Position numbers and translations under genes: made by a program. 64,000 nt of DNA, from contig NZ_VWWO01000002.1 of NCBI RefSeq assembly GCF_011752935.1, forward strand, positions 310,001-374,000. Direction: 5' to 3'. This document shows positions 1 to 6,538 of this stretch, piece by piece; the first letter of the stretch is position 1; every line of letters begins with the position of its first letter. The DNA comes from Chitinophaga sp. Cy-1792 (GTDB lineage Bacteria > Bacteroidota > Bacteroidia > Chitinophagales > Chitinophagaceae). Below the pieces are notes generated by a model. It was not told where the DNA came from and ran no database searches. It worked only from the letters and a program-made list of their open reading frames with translations.

Positions 1-681
1 AAACCAGGCCGTTTTGGCCTTATCTGCCTGCACGCCCGGTATTTCCGCCACTATCCTGTTGATGATGGCTTCGGCCTGATCTGTCTGCTGGGTAGGAGGC
101 ATACCGAATGTCAGCACGATCCGTCGCAGCGGCGTCAGCGAATGGTTAATGATAGGTTTCTGGAAGATGTCTTTATTGGGAATGATAACCCGGAGGCCAT
201 CATCTGTAACCATAGTGGTAGAGCGGAGTTCGATTTCATCTACTGTACCTTTGAAGCCATTGGTTTCAATCACCTGGCCAACGGCAAAAGGCTTTTTGAA
301 AGTGATAAACAACCCGGAGATAAAGTTGGCTGTGAGGTCCTGGAAAGCGAAGCCCAGTGCGAGTCCTATGATACCTGCACCTGCCAGCAGCGAAGTGACA
401 GCCTTATCAAGGTTCAGGATATTCAACGAGATAAACAGGCCCATCATCAGGAAGATGATATACACCAGGCTGGCAATAAGGTTGCTGACGGCCGGCGCGC
501 TGGACAGTCGCTGAGAGAATTTATAGGTTAGTGTTCTGATAAATCGCGCCAGCAGATAAAAAAGTATAAATACAATAATGGCTACCACGAAATTGGGCAA
601 CATCTCTACGGTTGTGGTCAGCCAGCCATGCAGCTTGTTATAGACCAGTGTTCCGTAACTGGTGATCTGTTGTTCGTTCAT
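1..681 (-). CDS. MscS-family mechanosensitive ion channel (3' end outside window)
   Basis: The reverse strand is open from an ATG at 681 to the window edge (227 codons, no stop). The protein starts MNEQQITSYG, has a hydrophobic helix (PNFVVAIIVFILFYLLARF) at about residues 28-47 and a second at about 68-85. Then comes the pore-lining MscS signature AGAGIIGLALGFAFQDL, followed by the beta domain (VIETNGFKGTVDEIELRSTT) ending in IPNKDIFQKPIINHS. Members open under membrane tension to release solutes during osmotic downshock. The C-terminal alpha/beta domain is missing only because the window ends. It is divergent from the beta-helix gene. The family call is secure; the exact subtype is not. Confidence 0.93.
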   Translation of the reverse strand, partial: MNEQQITSYGTLVYNKLHGWLTTTVEMLPNFVVAIIVFILFYLLARFIRTLTYKFSQRLSSAPAVSNLIASLVYIIFLMMGLFISLNILNLDKAVTSLLAGAGIIGLALGFAFQDLTANFISGLFITFKKPFAVGQVIETNGFKGTVDEIELRSTTMVTDDGLRVIIPNKDIFQKPIINHSLTPLRRIVLTFGMPPTQQTDQAEAIINRIVAEIPGVQADKAKTAWF

Positions 682-859
682 ATTGCGGAGATTTATTTTT
701 CAATGATCGCTGGCTACTACCGTTGGCATCACATCGGTCGCAGACCTTCTCTTTTTATCCAGATATAACAGCAGATATCCCAAAGGGTTGTAGCCAGCCC
801 GATATATCATTCTTTTTTACCTGTTGCTGATACTAATTTCTTTTTTGTAAAGAGAGATA

Positions 860-890
860 TTTGTATTGTGATTTTCTGTTATTAGATTTA
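860..890 (+). promoter_or_regulatory. Bacteroidota-type promoter of the beta-helix gene
   Basis: TTTG at 860-863, a 19-bp spacer, then TAGATTTA at 883-890. This matches the -33/-7 consensus TTTG-N19-21-TAnnTTTG except for the last base. It lies 28 bp upstream of the ATG. Inferred from consensus only. Confidence 0.5.
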
Positions 891-918
891 TTTCATTCGA
901 TTGCAATAAATCCTTGTT

Positions 919-2406
919 ATGAAAAAAATATTCTTATCAGTCTTTATGGTGGCTGGTTTCATTAACGTATATGCGCAACAGTGGGTATCGCCGGGAGAAA
1001 GCGGGAAACTGAGCTACGGCACTACCGGCCGTGGCGACAGGATCATCGACTTTTCCTATGCCGGTTACAAAGGAGGAGGCGTGGCCATTCCCCGGGTGCC
1101 GGTGAAGATCAGGTTGCAACCGGTGGCGGGCGACAATGCCGCCGCGATACAATCGGCCATCGACGAGGTATCCGCGATGCCGCTGGTAAATGGCTCCAGG
1201 GGCGCCGTACTACTGGGCCCGGGCACGTATGAATGCAGCAAAACAATCGCGATACAGGCCTCCGGCGTCGTACTGCAGGGCAGCGGCAACCGCGAGAACG
1301 GCACCGTACTACAGCTGAGCGGCGAAGCACATAATGCCGTGGTGATACGTGGCAGTGTTCGTGCAGTCGTGGCCGGTATACCGGTTAGGATCACTGATAA
1401 ATATGTGCCTTCCGGCAGCATACAGGTAAACGTGGATAAAGCGTCCAATTTCCATGCCGGCGATACTATTCGTATAACCAAACCCGTTACACCGGAATGG
1501 GTGCATTTTATGGGTATGGATGACCTGGTGAGAGATGGAAAACCGCAGACATGGATCAACGGGGAAATCACCACAGACAGGGTTGTGCGTGCGGTTAAAG
1601 GCAATACACTATTGCTGGACGTACCGTTGACAGATAGTTACGATGCGGCTTTCACAGGGCCGCAGGGCAGCACCGTGCAGCAGGTGAGTTTACAGGGAGA
1701 GCTGCAAAACTGTGGTATCAGCAACTTCAGCATTGTATCGCCAACGCAGACGGGCACCATCAATGAGCGGCATCACCAGGCCTTCTTTATTGGCGGCGTC
1801 TGCGATGCATGGGCCACCAACATCACCGTATACAATACCATTAACAGCATTACCGTAGCGGGGCGCCGTGTAACGCTCGACAGCATCAGCATCTACCACG
1901 ACAGCGCTACCATTGGTGCGGCCAAGCCGGCAGACATCAGCACCAACGGCCCGCAGATACTGGTAAACAGGTGTTATATCAGTGGCAGGAATGTTTTCTA
2001 TATCGCCACTGGCGCTAAAGTAACAGGGCCTATTGTTATAAAGGATTGCCTGTTTGAAGGAGGGGGCTGGATACAGCCGCATCAGCGTTGGGCTACCGGC
2101 CTCCTGGTCGACAACTGCCGTGTTCCCGGCGGCGGTATTGAATTCATGAACAGGGGAGAGATGGGCTCCGGCCATGGCTGGGCTATTGGCTGGGCAGTAG
2201 CCTGGAATTCCACCGCAGCATCATTCCTGAACCAGCAGCCGCCCGGCGCCATGAACTGGATGATCGGCTGTACCGGCGATCGCCGCCAGGAGGCAAGGCC
2301 GTTTGATAAATCGCCTTACTTACCCGAAGGCATATACGTTTCGCATGGTAAGCCGGTATTGCCGGCGAGCTTGTATGACCAACAGCTGAAGGAAAGGCAG
2401 CGTTAA
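919..2406 (+). CDS. Secreted right-handed beta-helix (pectate-lyase-3 superfamily) protein
   Basis: 495 residues with a Sec signal peptide (MKKIFLSVFMVAGFINVYAQ). After it comes the typical start of a pectate-lyase-like beta helix: DNAAAIQSAIDEVSAMP, then GAVLLGPGTYECSKTIAI and GVVLQGSGNREN. The remainder has short repeated beta rungs (NCGISNFSIVS, WATNITVYNTINSITV, TLDSISIYH, GPIVIKDCLFEGG). Such proteins are usually polysaccharide lyases, GH28-like hydrolases or binders; no catalytic set can be assigned by eye, so the substrate is unknown. It stands alone on the plus strand, not inside a PUL, and is followed by the first paired-hairpin element. Confidence 0.8.
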   Translation: MKKIFLSVFMVAGFINVYAQQWVSPGESGKLSYGTTGRGDRIIDFSYAGYKGGGVAIPRVPVKIRLQPVAGDNAAAIQSAIDEVSAMPLVNGSRGAVLLGPGTYECSKTIAIQASGVVLQGSGNRENGTVLQLSGEAHNAVVIRGSVRAVVAGIPVRITDKYVPSGSIQVNVDKASNFHAGDTIRITKPVTPEWVHFMGMDDLVRDGKPQTWINGEITTDRVVRAVKGNTLLLDVPLTDSYDAAFTGPQGSTVQQVSLQGELQNCGISNFSIVSPTQTGTINERHHQAFFIGGVCDAWATNITVYNTINSITVAGRRVTLDSISIYHDSATIGAAKPADISTNGPQILVNRCYISGRNVFYIATGAKVTGPIVIKDCLFEGGGWIQPHQRWATGLLVDNCRVPGGGIEFMNRGEMGSGHGWAIGWAVAWNSTAASFLNQQPPGAMNWMIGCTGDRRQEARPFDKSPYLPEGIYVSHGKPVLPASLYDQQLKERQR

Positions 2407-2431
2407 TGCATTAACCGATAGTAATTCCCTG

Positions 2432-2508
2432 GGGTGTTGGGAGCCACCGCAGGTGGCCTCCAACACCCTATCAAATTTCGATGCCGCAGGCATCGGAATT
2501 TGATAGGG
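2432..2508. repeat. Paired-hairpin intergenic element 1
   Basis: Hairpin 1 (2432-2468) has 17-nt arms with two mismatched pairs around loop C-GCA-G. Hairpin 2 (2466-2508) has arms beginning CCCTATCAAATT around C-GCA-G. The CCC at 2466-2468 belongs to both, so the two structures compete. No T-tract follows, so it is not a standard intrinsic terminator. It lies downstream of the beta-helix gene and upstream of the AT-rich cassette. Its left flank (ACCGATAG and CCTGG) is repeated at the far side of that cassette. Confidence 0.8.
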
Positions 2509-2652
2509 GAAAATAAAATTTGATAATAGTAGTATCAATTTGAAATGTTGATTAATATATTGATTATTAGATAATTATGTAATAAAAAATATCTTTCTTT
2601 TGTTTATTATTGAACCGCTTTTCACTAATTTTATATCGTCGTTAATCTCATT

Positions 2653-3117
2653 GTGAAAAACCAAAAAATATCAAACAAAGTGATAGAAGAACTTAAACAG
2701 GAAATTGATGATCTCAAAAAATTGGTTTCAATCAATTTCCATAATCCCATCTTAAATAATACTTATCTAAGTAGTCTGCGGGCACTTCAGCATTCCCCGG
2801 TATCTGATCAGTATGATCCATCAGGATACAGACAGGCGCCAGTTTCGAGAGAGCTGATTATGAATTTAATTTCCTGGTTTTTTAAGGCTAATGCGGCTAT
2901 AATAGATTCCATTTTTCAAGATGCCCAGGTGCGAAATGATTTTTCATATTTTATAGTTTTAAGGCCGGATACAGAGGATAACAGAAATATTTTTTTCGAT
3001 TTTCTTGATATCTATGAGGACATAAAGGCTTACTCCAAACCTTCCATCTATTTTCAATTCGTTTCGGAGAGATTAAAAAAGGAAATTATGAACAAGAAAG
3101 TCCAACTTACATTTTGA
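2653..3117 (+). CDS. Hypothetical protein, first gene of AT-rich cassette
   Basis: 154 residues starting at GTG 2653. There is no recognised domain and no signal peptide or membrane segment. The N-terminal 25 residues are charged and probably helical (KVIEELKQEIDDLKKLV), possibly a short coiled coil. The rest is mixed, with acidic/aromatic segments (DTEDNRNIFFDFLDIYEDI). Codon use is clearly more AT-rich than the neighbouring genes. It ends 6 bp before the HEPN-like gene, so the two form one operon; as partner of a HEPN-like protein it could be an antitoxin, sensor or adaptor, but this is only inference from context. I do not recognise the family. Confidence 0.6.
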   Translation: MKNQKISNKVIEELKQEIDDLKKLVSINFHNPILNNTYLSSLRALQHSPVSDQYDPSGYRQAPVSRELIMNLISWFFKANAAIIDSIFQDAQVRNDFSYFIVLRPDTEDNRNIFFDFLDIYEDIKAYSKPSIYFQFVSERLKKEIMNKKVQLTF

Positions 3118-3123
3118 GGAACC

Positions 3124-3531
3124 ATGCAGAAGCATCTTAACCAGACTGTGCACAATTCGCAGCTTCATTCCTTTTTATGCAAAATCTACCCTGATAGATA
3201 TTTTGATTGGAAGATAACTATGTTGTTTTATGTGGCTATCCATTATTTAAAGGCGTTGGCAGCATATAGAGGCATCGAGATAGGGGATACGCACATCGAA
3301 ATATTTGCCAATTGTTCTCCTGGCAGATATGGTGCAATGCCGATTTCTAAAAACGCATGGTCAAAGTATAGAGCCATGCATAATCATTCACGTAATGCGC
3401 GGTACGAAGGTTTTCTGGATGGTGAATTGTTTGAAAGCGTAATGAAGGAAAACCATGAGGCTTGTGTTGATCACCTGGGGTTTCTACGAAAATATATAGC
3501 AGGACAAGGATTGGTACAACTTGACCGATAG
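3124..3531 (+). CDS. HEPN-like small protein
   Basis: 135 residues. The visible pattern is an N-terminal helical stretch (DRYFDWKITMLFYVAIHYLKAL), a middle containing GDTHIEIF, and a basic/aromatic motif YRAMHNHSRNARYEGF, followed by a C-terminal helix. This arrangement (D-W-x-x-x-x-x-F-Y-x-A-x-H-Y then Y-x-x-x-x-x-x-S-R-x-A-R-Y) is seen in a widespread group of small HEPN-like proteins; HEPN proteins are often RNases in defence or toxin-antitoxin modules. I cannot prove an active R-x4-6-H motif. AT-rich like its partner, in contrast to the surroundings, which suggests recent acquisition. Its stop codon lies inside the ACCGATAG sequence repeated at the left border of the cassette. Confidence 0.55.
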   Translation: MQKHLNQTVHNSQLHSFLCKIYPDRYFDWKITMLFYVAIHYLKALAAYRGIEIGDTHIEIFANCSPGRYGAMPISKNAWSKYRAMHNHSRNARYEGFLDGELFESVMKENHEACVDHLGFLRKYIAGQGLVQLDR

Positions 3532-3538
3532 CAACCTG

Positions 3539-3608
3539 GAACCCACCGCAGGTAGCCCCCTAAAAAATGATCGTCTTTCAATGCCTATGGCATCGAAAGA
3601 CGATCATT
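3539..3608. repeat. Paired-hairpin intergenic element 2 (hairpin 1 degenerate)
   Basis: Hairpin 1 (about 3539-3560) keeps the core CCACC-GCA-GGTAG but its outer arms have decayed. Hairpin 2 (3566-3608) is nearly perfect: AATGATCGTCTTTC pairs with GAAAGACGATCATT around loop C-TAT-G. No base sharing between the two hairpins is visible in this copy. It sits between the HEPN-like gene and the convergent thioredoxin-like gene. The left part resembles the left part of element 1. Confidence 0.75.
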
Positions 3609-3622
3609 AAAAAATATCCGCA

Positions 3623-4180
3623 TTACTGCTGTATCAGCAACAGTAACTCGCGTTGCAGGCTCACGCCTTTATCTTCATTATACCATTGTTGCAGCGCAAT
3701 TTTGAGTGTCTCAAAATCTGCTTTACTGGCGTGCAGTTCATCATATAATACCTGGCATTCTGCCGGTCTCGGGCCCCAGACAGCGATATCTTTTCCTGCT
3801 GCATCACGCATGATGAGTTTAGGGATAGATTTGCTGGTGCCGTTGGTCAGGTATTGCTGGATCAGGTGTGGCGGCGAATCGCGCAGCTGATAATCTGTAG
3901 TGATCAGCGGGTTGAGTGCTGCCAGCATCTGGATGAAGGGCACACTATGGGAGGCGTCACCACACCATGGCTCGGTAATGATGATCCATTGTTGCGGTGC
4001 TGCTATGTTTTTGATGGCGGTAGCCAGGTCGTCGTTGAGTTTGCCGGTTTTCAGCCAGCGTGATTGTCTGGACCAGTTTAACTTGGTATAGTTCAGATAA
4101 TCAGGGTTGTTGTAGGGTGCTGAAGGGGAAGGGTTGTGTAATATCTCCTGAAACACTGCTTCATATGCATTAAAATCCAT
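3623..4180 (-). CDS. Thioredoxin-family protein with a single active-site Cys
   Basis: 185 residues, no signal peptide, so cytoplasmic. A helical N-terminus (about 1-55) precedes a thioredoxin fold with the motif WIIITEPWCGDASHSVPF at about residues 65-82. The usual CxxC is reduced to one cysteine (WCGDAS), which is normal for this Bacteroidota/Firmicutes subfamily. Further fold markers are SIPKLIMRDAAGKDIAVWGPRP (cis-Pro region) and a C-terminal helix. The specific role is unknown. It is transcribed convergently to the cassette. Confidence 0.8.
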   Translation of the reverse strand: MDFNAYEAVFQEILHNPSPSAPYNNPDYLNYTKLNWSRQSRWLKTGKLNDDLATAIKNIAAPQQWIIITEPWCGDASHSVPFIQMLAALNPLITTDYQLRDSPPHLIQQYLTNGTSKSIPKLIMRDAAGKDIAVWGPRPAECQVLYDELHASKADFETLKIALQQWYNEDKGVSLQRELLLLIQQ

Positions 4181-4251
4181 GATATACTCCTTTTATTCCG
4201 GTGCTAAAAATTAAAATCCCTGCAAAGATACTAAGTTCTGCGTGGACCTCG

Positions 4252-4626
4252 CTATTGGCTGGTATCGGTACATATCCACCAGGTATTGCCAAAGGGGTCT
4301 TTTACGCCTCCGGAGCGGCCATAGGGTTGGTCCGTTACCTCCATGACAGTTTCACAGCCATTTTCCAGGGCTTTTTTGAACGTTTGGTCCGCATCGGCGA
4401 CGTAAATAAAGAGCCCGGCAGGTTGAGGCTGCCAGTCGTCTTTAGTGGAGCTGAACATAATGCAGCAATTGCCGATCATGATTTCTCCGTGTTTGAATAC
4501 GTTGTCCAGGAAGCTGCGTTCTTTTTCGGTGGCGCCAAAAACTTTGGCAGTGAAGTCGAAGAATTTTTCGCCATCGGGGAGGATGAGGTAGGGCATTACC
4601 TGGTTATAGCCTTCAGGAATTTTCAT
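4252..4626 (-). CDS. VOC-family protein (PhnB/glyoxalase-like)
   Basis: 124 residues. It shows the vicinal-oxygen-chelate layout typical of PhnB-type proteins: VMPYLILPDGEKFFDFTAKVFGA at the start, HGEIMIGNCCIMFSS, the beta-alpha-beta-beta module LFIYVADADQTFKKALENG, and the C-terminal DPFGNTWWICT. Members bind a metal or small molecule; reactions vary (glyoxalase, dioxygenase, antibiotic binding) and none can be fixed here. It is a single gene, upstream of the thioredoxin-like gene on the same strand but separated by 71 bp, and divergent from the GNAT gene. Confidence 0.85.
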   Translation of the reverse strand: MKIPEGYNQVMPYLILPDGEKFFDFTAKVFGATEKERSFLDNVFKHGEIMIGNCCIMFSSTKDDWQPQPAGLFIYVADADQTFKKALENGCETVMEVTDQPYGRSGGVKDPFGNTWWICTDTSQ

Positions 4627-4790
4627 AGTGATGCTATTTAAGCGTGAGAAAATCGGTTAAATAATCTGATTACCAAATTACAATAATCGCTGCATTAAAA
4701 CAGCGGTAGCAGAAATTCGCCGCTGTATAGAAAACGCCGGTGGAAACTATTATCTTGTCAGAGATTTTGAACCGCATAAAAATAGTGACA

Positions 4791-5312
4791 ATGACTACAA
4801 CATTCCATATAGCGCCATTGGTGTATGAGCCGGAAATTATTGCTGCGCTCTCCGACCTGCTGATAGAAACAGTTGAGCATGGAGGCTCTGTAAGTTTTAT
4901 GCATCCTTTGGAGGAGCAGGTGGCTGCTTCCTTCTGGAAATCGAGTATCAACAGTGCCATTGCAGGGGAGCGTGTGGTGCTGGGGGCTTTTGAGGGGGCT
5001 TACCTCGTAGGCTCGGTAACGTTACTGCTGAACTGTCCGCCTAACCAACCCCACCGCGCCGAAATTGCGAAGATGATGGTACGGGTGAAGCACCGTGGGA
5101 AGGGAATAGGGCGTGCCTTGCTGAAAGCTGCTGAGGAGCAGGCGTTGCGCCGTGATAAGTGGTTGCTGACGCTGGATACCGCTGAAGAAGTTGGTGCTGC
5201 CGGACTATATGAAAAGTTTGGCTTTCAGAAAGTGGGTGTGATACCGGATTTTGCGTTGAAGCCAGCTGGTGGCCTGACGGGTACCGTTATTTACTATAAG
5301 AAACTCAATTAG
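4791..5312 (+). CDS. GNAT-family N-acetyltransferase
   Basis: 173 residues from the ATG at 4791 (MTTTFHIAPLVYEP). An upstream in-frame GTG at 4740 would add 17 residues that do not look like family sequence, so I prefer the ATG. The acetyl-CoA site is clear: AEIAKMMVRVKHRGKGIGRALLKAAEEQA (R/Q-x-x-G-x-G/A motif A), then DKWLLTLDTAEEVGAAGLYEKFGFQKVGVIP. It transfers acetyl from acetyl-CoA to an unknown amine. Monocistronic; its stop is immediately followed by paired-hairpin element 3. Confidence 0.85.
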   Translation: MTTTFHIAPLVYEPEIIAALSDLLIETVEHGGSVSFMHPLEEQVAASFWKSSINSAIAGERVVLGAFEGAYLVGSVTLLLNCPPNQPHRAEIAKMMVRVKHRGKGIGRALLKAAEEQALRRDKWLLTLDTAEEVGAAGLYEKFGFQKVGVIPDFALKPAGGLTGTVIYYKKLN

Positions 5313-5313
5313 G

Positions 5314-5403
5314 GGCCCGGGGAGTTTTATGTTGGGTGCTATGCGCCAAACATAAAACTCCCCGGGCCGCATCCGGATGCCGAAGGCATCCGGATGCGGC
5401 CCG
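5314..5403. repeat. Paired-hairpin intergenic element 3
   Basis: Hairpin 1 (5314-5368) has 5' arm GGCCCGGGGAGTTTTATGTT, loop region ending in C-TAT-G, and a matching 3' arm. Hairpin 2 (5363-5403) is CGGGCCGCATCCGGATGC folded on its exact complement around C-GAA-G. The six bases CGGGCC at 5363-5368 can pair either back into hairpin 1 or forward with GGCCCG at 5398-5403. It lies at the convergent junction between the GNAT and DeoR genes, beginning two bases after the GNAT stop. Confidence 0.85.
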
Positions 5404-5422
5404 AAAAAATATAATGCAGGTA

Positions 5423-6208
5423 TTACAAGATCGTCAGTTCTTTCGCTATATATGCTTGCAACTCCTTACTATCTGCCGGCAGCTCAGTAATGAGATAATG
5501 AATATCCGACAGGTCGGCGATCTTCATCTTCATAGAGCTATTCAGTTTTTCAGAAATTGCAAGAATTGCAACTTTGTCTGCAGCTTTTATCATGGCTTTT
5601 TTAACCTGTATTGTTTCCCAGTCGGCGTCGGTGAGGCCGTTGACAGGGTCTATGGCATTGGTGCCTATGATGCACAGGTCTGCCTTGATATTGGACAGGT
5701 ATTCGAATACTTCCCCGCTAACGGTCATCTGGCTATAGGCCGAAATCTGCCCACCTATTACAATGGTTTTGATCATGGGCTTATCCAGCAGCTCAACGGC
5801 ACTCAGCACGTTCACGGTGATGAAGGTGGCTTTGAGGTTGTTGGGGATTTTTTTGATGAACTCCCGGATGGTAGTACCGCCTCCTATTAATACGATCATA
5901 TCGTCCCGCAGTAATTGCAGCGTTTTTTCTGCAATAACCCCTTTATTTTGCTGGGCATACGTTTCAGATTCATGGCCATAATGATAGGCGATGGACATGG
6001 CACCGCCTTTTATTTTTACCACTTCACCATCGTCTGCCAGCTCATTTACGTCGCGGCGGATCGTGTCTTCGGATACGTTAATAAGGTTTACCAGTTCGGT
6101 ATACGTAATACGGGTGTGGATATTCACCTGTTGAATAATCAGTTGCTTCCTCGCTTTTTTAGTGAGGGTTACAGGAGGTAGCTGTTCGTGGGTATTTGCA
6201 CTATCCAT
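5423..6208 (-). CDS. DeoR/GlpR-family sugar-responsive transcriptional regulator
   Basis: 261 residues. The N-terminal HTH is RKQLIIQQVNIHTRITYTEL..VSEDTIRRDVNELADDGEVVKIKGGAM (about residues 20-70), the DeoR signature with TIRRDLxxL and GGA. The DeoRC effector domain follows: IVLIGGGTTIREFIKKI (phosphosugar-binding GGG-T motif), FITVNVLSAVEL, KTIVIGGQI, ADLCIIGTNAID, KKAMIKAADKVAILA. Such proteins repress carbohydrate genes and release DNA on binding a phosphorylated sugar. It is divergent from the PUL 1 susC, and the shared 330-bp gap holds repeated TTTGCA words and palindromes. Probably it controls PUL 1; GlcN-6-P or a related sugar phosphate is a reasonable effector guess. Confidence 0.9.
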   Translation of the reverse strand: MDSANTHEQLPPVTLTKKARKQLIIQQVNIHTRITYTELVNLINVSEDTIRRDVNELADDGEVVKIKGGAMSIAYHYGHESETYAQQNKGVIAEKTLQLLRDDMIVLIGGGTTIREFIKKIPNNLKATFITVNVLSAVELLDKPMIKTIVIGGQISAYSQMTVSGEVFEYLSNIKADLCIIGTNAIDPVNGLTDADWETIQVKKAMIKAADKVAILAISEKLNSSMKMKIADLSDIHYLITELPADSKELQAYIAKELTIL

Positions 6209-6296
6209 AGTTTGGTTCGACAGTTCAATGTTAGATGAAAGTATTATAGTCCTTTTTCGTGGAATATGAGATTTGCATCTAATATAATAATAACCA

Positions 6297-6304
6297 CAAA
6301 AATA
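6297..6304 (-). promoter_or_regulatory. -7 box of the DeoR gene
   Basis: On the minus strand this is TATTTTTG, an exact TAnnTTTG match about 90 bp upstream of the regulator's start codon. No TTTG is found at the expected -33 distance, so the promoter may be weak or activator dependent. Confidence 0.35.
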
Positions 6305-6448
6305 ATTGTTCAGCTGAGAATTTTTGCATTTTTATTATTGTTTAATAAAATCTTTGCAATTATTGAGATTAAGTTAATGATTAATTATCAATTATTTAAC
6401 GAGAATATTAGTTTGGTTAGATAAAATATCTGGCAGATGTTGCAGAAA

Positions 6449-6481
6449 ATTTTGCAAAATATTTGCAAGTTTCGCAAATAT
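6449..6481. promoter_or_regulatory. Candidate operator for the PUL 1 regulator
   Basis: Two adjoining palindromes: ATTTTGCAAAAT (6449-6460, perfect) and ATATTTGC-N7-GCAAATAT (6459-6481, perfect 8-bp arms). The second overlaps the -33 element of the susC promoter. TTTGCA recurs at about 6272, 6325 and 6354 in the same gap. Position and symmetry suggest binding by the divergent DeoR protein. Confidence 0.5.
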
Positions 6482-6492
6482 ACCTATTTTTA
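6462..6492 (+). promoter_or_regulatory. Promoter of the PUL 1 susC
   Basis: TTTG at 6462-6465, 19-bp spacer, TATTTTTA at 6485-6492 (consensus TAnnTTTG, last base differs). It leaves a leader of roughly 40 nt before the ATG at 6539. The -33 element is embedded in a palindrome. Confidence 0.6.
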
Positions 6493-6538
6493 GACCTGTA
6501 TTTCCGCAATATTTGAAGAACGTCAACCAAACCACAAG

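Noticed and set aside
142..531. Plus-strand open frames within the first 0.7 kb
   Set aside because: They are antisense shadows of the MscS gene, whose motifs are unmistakable on the minus strand.
2653..3531. Phage or transposon origin of the AT-rich cassette
   Set aside because: No integrase, transposase or clear target-site duplication is visible; only the repeated flanks and base composition suggest insertion.
3567..3890. Plus-strand frame through hairpin element 2 into the thioredoxin-like gene
   Set aside because: Antisense to a recognisable thioredoxin-family gene; low-complexity Ser/Cys-rich translation.
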